This document shows, piece after piece, positions 1-5,944 of a stretch of DNA of 8,148 bases. Within the stretch, counting starts at the first letter, position 1; each line of letters begins with the position of its first letter. The position numbers and the translations under genes were made by a program. The DNA comes from Fusobacteriaceae bacterium UBA2433 (GTDB lineage: Bacteria > Fusobacteriota > Fusobacteriia > Fusobacteriales > Fusobacteriaceae): positions 1 through 8,148 of the forward strand of contig DDQV01000039.1 in assembly GCA_002342785.1 (NCBI GenBank). The letters run 5' to 3'. The notes under the pieces were generated by a model. It did not search any database. It saw only the letters and a program-made list of their open reading frames with translations, and had not been told where the DNA came from.

Positions 1-36
1 ATTAATAAAAAATATTTAAATTAATAGAGGTGAATA

Positions 37-2409
37 ATGGAAAATAGAGCAGTATTTACAGGATTTAATCAACCAATCTTACCTAAATTACAACTCTGCA
101 TAAAAAAAGCTAAAAAAATATATTTTATAGTTTCTTTTATTAGAGATAGTGGTATGAAGCTTCTTATAAAAACGATTAAAGAAGCATCATTAGAAGGTAA
201 AGAGATTAAGATAATTACTAGTAACTATCTAAATATTACTGAACCAAATGCTTTATATAGACTCTATGAAATTTTTGAAAAAGATAAAAATATTAGAATA
301 TTTAATAATCCAAAGATATCCTTTCATCCTAAAACATATATCTTTGAATATGAAAATGGTGATGGGGAAGTCTTGGTTGGTTCATCTAATATATCCTATT
401 CTGCTCTTATGAGTGGAGTAGAGTGGAACTATGCCTTTAAAAAAAGTTCTCATGAAATAGAGTATTTACAATTTTTAAATGAATTTGAAGAATTATATGA
501 AAAAAATAGTGTAGTTCTTACTATTGAATGGTTAAGAAAATATGAACAAACATATAGAAAAAATGAAAATATAGTAGATGAAATTTCTCCAAAATTAGAT
601 TTAGAACCAATAAAGTTTCAGATACCAGCTCTTTATGAACTTTCAAAAACTAGAGAAGAAGGTCATACAAAAGCAATGGTTACTGTTGCCACTGGATTGG
701 GGAAAACTTATCTAGGAGCTTTTGATTCGCTAGACTATAAAAAAATATTGTTTGTAGCTCATAATATAGAGATTTTAGAACAGGCTAGTACTTCATTTTT
801 AAGTGTACATAAGGATAAAACAGTAAATTTTTTTATCGGAGATAAAAAATCAATAGACGGAGATATTATTTTTGCAAGTATTCAAACTTTAGGAAAGAAA
901 AAATATTTAAATAATGAATATTTTCCTAAAGATCATTTTGATTATATTATAATAGATGAATTTCATCATGCAGATGCTCCTACATATAGGAGATTGATAG
1001 ATTATTTTGAACCTAAATTTTTATTAGGTTTAACAGCTACTCCAGACAGGTCAGATAATGGGGATATATATAAAATTTGTGATTATAATATCGCCTATGA
1101 ATGTAATTTTAGAACTGGAATAAATAATGGATGGCTAGTTCCATTTGAGTATTATGGAATCTATGATGATGTAGATTATAGTTCTATCCCTTGGAGAAGT
1201 GGAAAATATGATTTAGAAGCGTTAGAGAATAAGTTGATGATCGAAGAGAGAAGTGCAGAGATATTAAAAAAATATAAAACTTATTCTAAAAACAAGGTCA
1301 TTGGATTTTGTGCCAGTGTAAAGCATGCTAAATATATGGAAGAATATTTTTTGAAAAATAAAATAAAATGTGCAACTATTTTAGGAGAAACTTCTAAAAA
1401 TGAAAGAGCTCAAATAATTAAAGATTTTAGAAATGGAAATTTAAAATTAATTTTTGTAGTAGATGTATTCAATGAAGGAGTAGACATTCCAGATATAGAA
1501 ACTGTTATGTTTTTAAGACCTACAACTTCTTATACAATATTTATTCAACAGCTAGGTAGAGGTCTTAGAACCAACGAGGGAAAGAATAAATTAAGAGTCT
1601 TAGACTTTGTAGGAAACTATAAGGGAAGCCGTTGGAAACCTTTATTTTTGACAGGAAACTATAATCCGAAGAACCCTAAGCAAAAACCAACTTCTGCAAT
1701 TGATATGGATCTACCTCAGGGTTGTCATGCAAATTTTGATTTAAAACTGATTGATTATCTAGAAAAAGAAAAAGTTAGAAAAGAACCACTAAAAGATAAG
1801 TTGATTTATGAATTTATTAGAGTAGAAACTGAGTTGAATAGAGTTCCCTCTATGATGGATATAGAAGTACATGGAAAGTATCCTGTAGAGATCTATGTTA
1901 AAACTTTTAAGTCTTGGTTAGAATTTTTAATAGAAATAAAAAGGGCTAGTGCTAGTGATTTAAAAATTTGGGAAGATGATACAGTTAGAGAATTTTTTAT
2001 ATTTTTAGAAAAAACTCTTATGTCTAAATCTTATAAGATACCAACATTATTAAGTTTTATTAAAGAAGATCAAGTAATAGATGAAGTTTCTTCAATAACC
2101 ATTGGAGAAAATTCTTCAGAATTTTATTCTCATAAATTACACAAAAAAGATTTAAACAATAAAAAACATAAAAATTTGGAAACTTGGAAGGCTAAAGATT
2201 TTGAAAAATTAGCAGTAGAAAATCCTATTAAATTTTTATCTAAGAGTAGTAATCAATTTTTTGATTATGATAAAGATAAAAAAACATTTTATCTTAATAA
2301 AAAAATCTCTGAAATGCTAAGCTCAGATAAAGAAATTATTGGAAAAATGAAGGATAGATTAGAATATAGAAAAGTGAGTTATTTTAAACGAAAATATGGG
2401 GAGGATTAA
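37..2409 (+). CDS. PLD-nuclease / SF2 DEAD-like helicase with homing-endonuclease-associated repeat
   Basis: This 790-residue protein is probably a cytoplasmic DNA-processing ATPase. Residues 1-160 resemble a phospholipase-D-type nuclease domain with one HxK half-site (H97, K99, then GSSN 115-118); such domains usually pair two halves, so a dimer is expected. Residues 190-525 carry SF2 helicase motifs: Walker A ATGLGKT (218-224), DEFH (307-310, motif II), TATP (333-336), the motif V region around NEGVDIPD (479-486) and QQLGRGLR (504-511, motif VI). Residues 586-636 (NRVPSMMDIEVHGKYP followed by a FKSW core) match the homing-endonuclease-associated repeat, a putative DNA-binding module. Residues 640-790 are an unassigned lysine-rich C-terminal region. 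The start is set by AGAGGTG about 5 nt before ATG. It overlaps the methyltransferase gene by 1 nt. The domain order recalls bacterial PLD-helicase proteins linked to repair or defence; the substrate and role are inferred. Its promoter lies outside the window. Confidence 0.9.
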   Translation: MENRAVFTGFNQPILPKLQLCIKKAKKIYFIVSFIRDSGMKLLIKTIKEASLEGKEIKIITSNYLNITEPNALYRLYEIFEKDKNIRIFNNPKISFHPKTYIFEYENGDGEVLVGSSNISYSALMSGVEWNYAFKKSSHEIEYLQFLNEFEELYEKNSVVLTIEWLRKYEQTYRKNENIVDEISPKLDLEPIKFQIPALYELSKTREEGHTKAMVTVATGLGKTYLGAFDSLDYKKILFVAHNIEILEQASTSFLSVHKDKTVNFFIGDKKSIDGDIIFASIQTLGKKKYLNNEYFPKDHFDYIIIDEFHHADAPTYRRLIDYFEPKFLLGLTATPDRSDNGDIYKICDYNIAYECNFRTGINNGWLVPFEYYGIYDDVDYSSIPWRSGKYDLEALENKLMIEERSAEILKKYKTYSKNKVIGFCASVKHAKYMEEYFLKNKIKCATILGETSKNERAQIIKDFRNGNLKLIFVVDVFNEGVDIPDIETVMFLRPTTSYTIFIQQLGRGLRTNEGKNKLRVLDFVGNYKGSRWKPLFLTGNYNPKNPKQKPTSAIDMDLPQGCHANFDLKLIDYLEKEKVRKEPLKDKLIYEFIRVETELNRVPSMMDIEVHGKYPVEIYVKTFKSWLEFLIEIKRASASDLKIWEDDTVREFFIFLEKTLMSKSYKIPTLLSFIKEDQVIDEVSSITIGENSSEFYSHKLHKKDLNNKKHKNLETWKAKDFEKLAVENPIKFLSKSSNQFFDYDKDKKTFYLNKKISEMLSSDKEIIGKMKDRLEYRKVSYFKRKYGED
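2398..2404 (+). promoter_or_regulatory. Ribosome binding site coupling helicase and methyltransferase genes
   Basis: GGGGAGG lies inside the last codons of the helicase gene, 4 nt before the methyltransferase ATG, which shares its A with the helicase stop codon (TAATG). This arrangement is typical of translational coupling and supports a common operon and matched expression. Confidence 0.8.
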
Positions 2410-2990
2410 TGTCAGTAGGATTTTATAATGAAAATGCAGTAGGATTTTTTGATAATACTGTAGGAGCAGATATGGGTGAAACTTATGAAATATTCAATAG
2501 TTATTTAAAAAAAGGAGCTACAATTTTAGATTTAGGGTGTGGTAGTGGAAGAGATTCACGTTATTTTTCTAACTATGGTTATGAAGTTATATCAGTTGAT
2601 TATTCAGATGAGATGGTAAAGATGGCAGGAGAATTTTTAAATAAAGAAGTTATTAAAATAGATATGCGTCAAATGGATTTCAAAGATAAATTTGATGGGA
2701 TTTGGGCTTGTGCTTCAGTTCTTCATATAAAAAAAAATGAGATGGCAAAAGTTTTAAAAAATTCGTACTGTGCTCTCAAAGATAGTGGGATTATGTATAT
2801 GAGTTTTAAATATGGAGAGGGAGAAATTCAAAGTAAAGGAAGACATTTTTCTAACTACAAAGAAGATACTTTTACAAAACTTTTGGATTCTTTAGATCTT
2901 TTTAAAATTGAGAAATTTTGGAAAACAGAAGATGTAAGACCAGATAGAAAAAATGAGTTTTGGCTCAATGTGATAGTTAAAAAAAAGTAG
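2409..2990 (+). CDS. Class I SAM-dependent methyltransferase
   Basis: This 193-residue soluble protein has a Rossmann-type methyltransferase fold. Motif I is LDLGCGSGRDS (40-50), the acidic residue that binds the SAM ribose is D64 in SVDYSD, D85 is in the next acidic motif, and FDGIWACASVLHI (95-107) fits motif IV and the following helix. The C-terminus carries a DVRP...FWLNVIV segment (175-190). There is no N/DPPY motif and no PC motif, so DNA adenine or cytosine-5 methylation is not supported; the fold resembles Methyltransf_11/25-type small-molecule, protein or RNA enzymes. The acceptor is unknown. It overlaps the helicase stop codon by 1 nt, so it is probably co-translated and functionally linked to it. 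Its own stop codon lies within the stem of the following terminator. Confidence 0.92.
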   Translation: MSVGFYNENAVGFFDNTVGADMGETYEIFNSYLKKGATILDLGCGSGRDSRYFSNYGYEVISVDYSDEMVKMAGEFLNKEVIKIDMRQMDFKDKFDGIWACASVLHIKKNEMAKVLKNSYCALKDSGIMYMSFKYGEGEIQSKGRHFSNYKEDTFTKLLDSLDLFKIEKFWKTEDVRPDRKNEFWLNVIVKKK

Positions 2991-3004
2991 CCTTTTGGCT
3001 ACTT
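2985..3004. terminator. Bidirectional intrinsic terminator between convergent genes
   Basis: An 8-bp perfect stem, AAGTAGCC / GGCTACTT, has a TTTT loop. On the - strand the stem is followed by eight T residues, an excellent terminator for the convergent repeat-protein gene. On the + strand it is followed by ATTTTAATTT, a weaker tail ending the helicase-methyltransferase operon. The methyltransferase stop codon TAG (2988-2990) is part of the left arm. Confidence 0.85.
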
Positions 3005-3044
3005 ATTTTAATTTAGACTTAAAATAATTGATTGATATTACTTT

Positions 3045-3083
3045 AATTATCTTAATATTATTTAGTTATAAATTATCTTAATA
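3045..3083. repeat. Two 13-bp direct repeats AATTATCTTAATA
   Basis: Exact copies lie at 3045-3057 and 3071-3083, 26 bp apart. The second copy covers the last codon and stop codon of the - strand repeat-protein gene. In such AT-rich DNA this may be chance or a small local duplication; no function is evident. Confidence 0.4.
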
Positions 3084-3803
3084 ATAATTTATTCTGTTTT
3101 CTGCATTTTCACAGAATTTATTTATAAAGTTTCTATTATGTCTTATTTGTTCATTTTGTTTTAAAAATAATTCAAATATTTCTTTTTGAACATATACTTT
3201 AGAATCATTAGATTTTTTTAAAGTTTCTGTCTCATTACTAATTTTTTCATAGACAAGGGTTTTTTCACATGATTTTGCTAGTTTATTTATAAACTTTAAA
3301 TTATCCCATAAACTATCATCCATCTTATCAAAAATTATCTCCATTTTTTTAACACTTATATTCTTTTCATATTTTTGACCAATTGAATTAAGACCACTTT
3401 TATGATTACGGATACTATAGCTATATATATCCTCAACAGTTTTTAACTTTTCAACGATCTCAATTAAAAATGTTTGATTTGAAAAAAGTCTCTTATCTAC
3501 ATATTTTAAAATTATTTTAAATAAATTATCATCTATTTGTTTTTTTTCTCCAGATATAGAAATATTTAGATTATCACAGTTTTTATATTTTATTTTCTCT
3601 ATGATTTCATCTAAAACTATCAACACTTTTTTTTTGGAATTTAACCTTTCTTTGAGACTCTTATTTAAGATATTTGTCAAAGTTGTAGACTCTATAGTCT
3701 TATATTTTATTTTGGGAGCACGGCTAGTAAATTTTTTTAAAAAATTATTATCTGTTTCAGCTACAACTTTATGCTCTCTGATTTCATTTAAAAGTTTTTC
3801 CAT
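3078..3803 (-). CDS. Unrecognised lysine-rich protein of degenerate ~36-residue helical repeats
   Basis: I do not recognise this family. The start is placed at the ATG at 3803 because GGAGG lies 4 nt upstream; an ATG 24 nt further out (3827) lacks a ribosome binding site. This gives 241 residues. There is no signal peptide or membrane segment. Self-comparison by eye shows about five copies of a pattern: a hydrophobic helix, a polar turn, then [N/K]xx[FVL][LI]xx[LFV] with a charged helix ending near a Tyr. Numbered from the 3803 start, the anchor pairs are FL 21-22, LI 61-62, FL 112-113, FI 171-172 and FI 226-227. Examples are TDNNFLKKF, SNQTFLIEI, DNLKFINKL and RNFINKF. Copies 1 and 2 both end in KIKYK. 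Linkers between copies vary in length. The pattern suggests an alpha-hairpin solenoid used for protein or nucleic-acid binding; this is inference. It shares a terminator with, but is convergent to, the helicase operon. Confidence 0.8.
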   Translation of the reverse strand: MEKLLNEIREHKVVAETDNNFLKKFTSRAPKIKYKTIESTTLTNILNKSLKERLNSKKKVLIVLDEIIEKIKYKNCDNLNISISGEKKQIDDNLFKIILKYVDKRLFSNQTFLIEIVEKLKTVEDIYSYSIRNHKSGLNSIGQKYEKNISVKKMEIIFDKMDDSLWDNLKFINKLAKSCEKTLVYEKISNETETLKKSNDSKVYVQKEIFELFLKQNEQIRHNRNFINKFCENAENRINYY

Positions 3804-3915
3804 TTTTCCTCCATTTTTCTTTTCCATAGCATTTTTTAATTTTTTAAAATGTTTTTTTTAGAATAAAAAATAAAAATGTTTAAGTATTTTAAGTATATAG
3901 TATATAACATATCGG

Positions 3916-3934
3916 AATAGATTAATAGTCTATT
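3916..3934. repeat. Short inverted repeat upstream of the repeat-protein gene
   Basis: AATAGA and TCTATT are inverted around a 7-nt spacer, about 113 nt upstream of the - strand start at 3803. The position is compatible with an operator or promoter-proximal site, but the arms are only 6 bp in AT-rich DNA. The flanking region (3804-3971) otherwise holds only AT-rich sequence with several TATACT-like stretches and no convincing -35 box. Confidence 0.25.
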
Positions 3935-3971
3935 GAGTATAAATAATATAATAAAATAAAAAATAATAAAA

Positions 3972-3991
3972 AAACACGGTTCTCCGTGTTT
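3972..3991 (-). terminator. Intrinsic terminator of the 70-aa gene
   Basis: AAACACGG / CCGTGTTT forms a perfect 8-bp stem with a 4-nt loop (AGAA on the - strand). On that strand it is followed by TTTTATTATTTTTT. It begins 14 nt after the TAA of the small gene, so the gene is a compact monocistronic unit. Confidence 0.9.
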
Positions 3992-4005
3992 AATTAAAAG
4001 TAGAT

Positions 4006-4218
4006 TTAGAAATTAAGTGGAGCTAATCTATATGTTTCTCTAACTGTAGTACCTTCAAGCACTAATTCTGAGTTTGTAAACTTTACTACTGTTCCTGTTA
4101 CAATCTTTTCCTTACCTTTAAAACTTTTTACGATGAAGGCATTGTTTTCTTTTTTAAAAGAAATCATATTTTCCATAATTACTTTTGTTCCGTTTACTTC
4201 TTTAAATAATAATTTCAT
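4006..4218 (-). CDS. Small orphan protein of unknown function (70 aa)
   Basis: I do not recognise this protein. The start is at 4218 (MKLLFKEV), preceded by AGGGGG about 7 nt upstream. A longer reading from 4251 would begin upstream of the predicted transcription start and has no ribosome binding site. The 70 residues are basic, with alternating hydrophobic and polar residues (AFIVKSF, IVTGTVVKF, SELVLEG) and Gly turns, which suggests a small beta-barrel or beta-sandwich. There is no signal peptide, transmembrane helix or metal-binding Cys/His pattern. The gene has its own near-consensus promoter and a strong terminator, so it is probably expressed independently. The function is unknown; a small nucleic-acid-binding or regulatory role is only a guess. 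Confidence 0.8.
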   Translation of the reverse strand: MKLLFKEVNGTKVIMENMISFKKENNAFIVKSFKGKEKIVTGTVVKFTNSELVLEGTTVRETYRLAPLNF

Positions 4219-4251
4219 TTTTATTCCCCCTAATATTTTATTTATACACAT

Positions 4252-4280
4252 ATAATATATTATTTGTTTGATAAAGTCAA
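4252..4280 (-). promoter_or_regulatory. Sigma-70-type promoter of the 70-aa gene
   Basis: On the - strand TTGACT (4275-4280) is separated by exactly 17 nt from TATTAT (4252-4257). Each box matches the consensus at five of six positions. Transcription would start near 4245, giving a leader of about 27 nt that contains the AGGGGG ribosome binding site. This also supports the start codon at 4218. Confidence 0.75.
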
Positions 4281-4341
4281 CAATTATTTATTTTATTTAT
4301 GATTGTATACTGAGTGTATATTATTTATATATGAATTTTGT

Positions 4342-4370
4342 TAAAATGTGTATCCTAATAACACATTTTA
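4342..4370. repeat. Perfect 10-bp inverted repeat in intergenic DNA
   Basis: TAAAATGTGT (4342-4351) and ACACATTTTA (4361-4370) are perfect inverted copies around a 9-nt spacer. It lies 62 nt upstream of the -35 box of the 70-aa gene and about 170 nt beyond the end of the cyclase gene. It could be an operator or an RNA hairpin. No T-tract follows on either strand that would make it a terminator. The rest of 4281-4489 shows no coding potential. Confidence 0.45.
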
Positions 4371-4489
4371 TATTGAATGTAAACTTTGGAATCGAAAAAT
4401 AATGTTGTTTATATATGTATTAAATTTATATTATATAAAAAAAGAATAGTTTATTTTTGATGTGAGATATTTAAGTAATTTAAAAAAAT

Positions 4490-4529
4490 AAAAAAGATGA
4501 TCTTCTAAATTACAAAGGTCATCTTTTTT
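4490..4529. terminator. Intrinsic terminator after the cyclase gene
   Basis: AAAAAAGATGATCTT (4490-4504) pairs with AAGGTCATCTTTTTT (4515-4529) around a 10-nt loop. The stem is 15 bp, with one G-U on the + strand transcript and one mismatch on the - strand transcript. T-tracts lie on both sides. It begins 8 nt after the cyclase stop codon, so its main role is to end the - strand transcript. Its structure would also stop + strand transcription. Confidence 0.85.
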
Positions 4530-4537
4530 TGTTAATT

Positions 4538-5416
4538 CTATTTTGAATATAAAATTTTATTTTTTCCCGAGGTCTTTGCTTGATACATTAGGTCATCAAC
4601 TAATTTTATAGCTTCTTTATATGTAAAATTTTTAGCTTCTTCATAATTAAGCTGAGTTAATCCAGCACTGAAAGTAATTTTAAAGTCTCTTTTCTCCCAA
4701 AGAGCTGAGTTTAAACTTTTCTTTATTCTTGCTAAGATTCCATAACTTTTTTTTAATGGTGTATTAGGGAAAATAATTATAAACTCTTCCCCTCCTATTC
4801 TTCCAAAAAGATCGGTTTCTCTAATATTTTTAGTAATTATATTTGAAAATTTAATAAGAACTTCGTCACCAAAAAGATGACCAAAACTATCATTTACTTT
4901 TTTAAAATCATCTATATCAAGGAGAGCCATAGAAAAACAATAATTGTTATAAGCTGTTAAAAATATTTCATTTTTAATTTGGTCAATTATATATTTTCTG
5001 TTATATATTTTTGTAAGTTCATCTTTTAAGGATATCTCAATAAGATTTTTTTCTAAATTTTTTCTCTCAGTTATGTCGCGCATAAATACTATGAATCTTT
5101 TTTCTCCATCTATATTAATATATTTTGAATTTATTTCTGTATGAAAAAGAGTTCCATCTTTTTTTTTGTTTATTCTTTCTATAAAATCCTTATCTGTAGC
5201 CATATCATCAGGAATTATTTTTGGAAAAGTATGAATAAGTTCATAAGGAATTAGATCTTTTACATTGAGATTTAACATCTCTTCCTTAGTATAACCAAAT
5301 ATCTCATGACCACTAAGATTACAATCTAAAATATTTCCATACTGATCTTCTATATATATTCCGTCTAAAGAAAGATCTAATAGATTTCTATAAATTTTTT
5401 CTTTTTTCTTAGTCAT
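4538..5416 (-). CDS. PAS-GGDEF diguanylate cyclase (possibly cut off from its membrane anchor)
   Basis: This gene makes the second messenger c-di-GMP from two GTP. The 292-residue reading from the ATG at 5416 has a PAS sensor domain (about 6-115) ending in the PAC-type segment FMRDITERKNLEKNL, then a GGDEF domain (about 125-292). The catalytic loop is GGEEF (208-212), an active variant; metal-binding Asp residues are in LDIDDFK (166-172); an RxxD inhibitory site, RETD (199-202), lies five residues before the loop. It therefore looks catalytically competent and product-inhibited. The PAS ligand cannot be told from sequence. No ribosome binding site precedes this ATG. The same frame stays open upstream for 34 more codons to a TGA, then 22 codons to a well-initiated ATG at 5587, so the original protein was probably a 349-residue membrane enzyme. 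A terminator follows immediately. Confidence 0.9.
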   Translation of the reverse strand: MTKKKEKIYRNLLDLSLDGIYIEDQYGNILDCNLSGHEIFGYTKEEMLNLNVKDLIPYELIHTFPKIIPDDMATDKDFIERINKKKDGTLFHTEINSKYINIDGEKRFIVFMRDITERKNLEKNLIEISLKDELTKIYNRKYIIDQIKNEIFLTAYNNYCFSMALLDIDDFKKVNDSFGHLFGDEVLIKFSNIITKNIRETDLFGRIGGEEFIIIFPNTPLKKSYGILARIKKSLNSALWEKRDFKITFSAGLTQLNYEEAKNFTYKEAIKLVDDLMYQAKTSGKNKILYSK

Positions 5417-5587
5417 ATTATTTGATTTTTTTAGAGAACTAATTAATAGAAGTCCAAAAATAATTGCAAAGGTAGAATTTAAAAAACAAAGAAAATGAAA
5501 TGTTTTATCTTGTAGAAGTCAAACTCCAAAAAACATAAACAGATAATCTAAAATAAGTAGCATAAAAATAAGTTTAATATTGGTCAT
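5417..5587 (-). pseudogene. Interrupted two-helix membrane anchor of the GGDEF protein (in-frame TGA)
   Basis: On the - strand an ATG at 5587 follows GGGGGGA with a 5-nt gap, a good ribosome binding site. It opens the same frame as the cyclase, exactly 57 codons upstream of the ATG at 5416. Codons 5-22 encode a hydrophobic helix (KLIFMLLILDYLFMFFGV). Codon 23 is TGA (5519-5521), followed by LLQDKTFHF and a second hydrophobic helix (about 33-52), then KKSNN and the cyclase. A two-helix anchor ahead of PAS-GGDEF is a common architecture, so this is almost certainly the true 5' end with one nonsense codon. TGG (Trp) is the simplest ancestor. There is no ATG, GTG or TTG in frame between the TGA and 5416. 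The causes could be mutation, a sequencing error or programmed readthrough; the sequence alone cannot decide. Confidence 0.75.
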
Positions 5588-5706
5588 AAAAATCCCCCCA
5601 TTTTGAACAAATATCCATATTTTATTTTGTAACAATTTCGATAAAAAATAAAGGGTAAAAAAATTGTAAGTATATGAAAATCATTATATTTTCTAGGAGT
5701 TAGTAG

Positions 5707-5754
5707 ATGAAAAAATTAAATCAATATGAACATATATTCATTATTTTACAATAA
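5707..5754 (+). CDS. Possible 15-codon leader peptide upstream of hcp
   Basis: ATG at 5707 is preceded by AGGAG (5695-5699) with a 7-nt gap, a textbook ribosome binding site. The frame encodes MKKLNQYEHIFIILQ and stops at TAA. It lies about 200 nt upstream of hcp on the same strand. The good initiation signal is the only support. The peptide matches no known attenuator peptide that I recognise and could be a chance frame. Confidence 0.25.
   Translation: MKKLNQYEHIFIILQ
5726..5741. promoter_or_regulatory. Crp/Fnr-like dyad (candidate operator)
   Basis: ATGAA-N6-TTCAT has the 5-6-5 geometry of Crp/Fnr-family sites, and 14 of 16 positions are symmetric. In several anaerobes hcp is controlled by HcpR, a Crp/Fnr-family regulator, which makes such a site plausible. 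However, the half-sites do not match a published HcpR motif that I can recall, and the dyad lies about 210 nt from the hcp start. Confidence 0.2.
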
Positions 5755-5839
5755 TTAAATTAAAATATTATAAAAATTATCTCTCTAATTCTAATTATAT
5801 AACATATTTGTATAATTTAAAAGAAGATATTTTAATAAT

Positions 5840-5882
5840 AAAAAAATATTAAAAAAAAATCAAAAAAAATATTAAAAAAAAA
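5840..5882. repeat. Tandem A-tract repeat (A7-8 TATT A9, two copies)
   Basis: Two near-identical units, A7-TATT-A9 (5840-5859) and A8-TATT-A9 (5862-5882), are 23 bp apart and separated by TC. A-tracts spaced by about one helical turn bend DNA strongly. The element sits 70-110 nt upstream of the hcp start, where it could act as a curved or UP-like promoter element, or in the untranslated leader if transcription starts near 5820. Confidence 0.5.
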
Positions 5883-5937
5883 GGAATAGTAGAATTATAT
5901 TAGTAAATATATATAGTCAGGCTAAAATAATTTTTAT

Positions 5938-5944
5938 GGAGGAG
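5938..5944 (+). promoter_or_regulatory. Strong ribosome binding site fixing the extended hcp start
   Basis: GGAGGAG stands 7 nt before the ATG at 5952. The later in-frame ATG codons (6033 and 6057), which would give an Hcp of usual length, have no comparable site. This decides in favour of the N-terminally extended protein. Confidence 0.85.

Noticed and set aside
3601..3861. An 86-codon + strand frame opposite the repeat-protein gene.
   Set aside because: It is rich in Phe, Ser and Leu as expected from the reverse strand of a Lys-rich gene, has no ribosome binding site, and lies almost entirely within the better-supported - strand gene.
3850..3912. Several TATACT/TATATT stretches as promoter boxes for the repeat-protein gene.
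   Set aside because: In DNA this AT-rich such hexamers are expected by chance, and none has an acceptable -35 box at 16-18 nt.
4331..4402. A 23-codon + strand frame starting at 4331.
   Set aside because: There is no ribosome binding site or promoter, and it overlaps the inverted repeat; chance is sufficient.
5519..5521. TGA read as selenocysteine or as Trp under an alternative genetic code.
   Set aside because: The site is in a membrane-anchor segment where selenocysteine has no known role and I saw no convincing selenocysteine-insertion hairpin. All intact genes use TGG for Trp, and no other gene in the window has an internal TGA.
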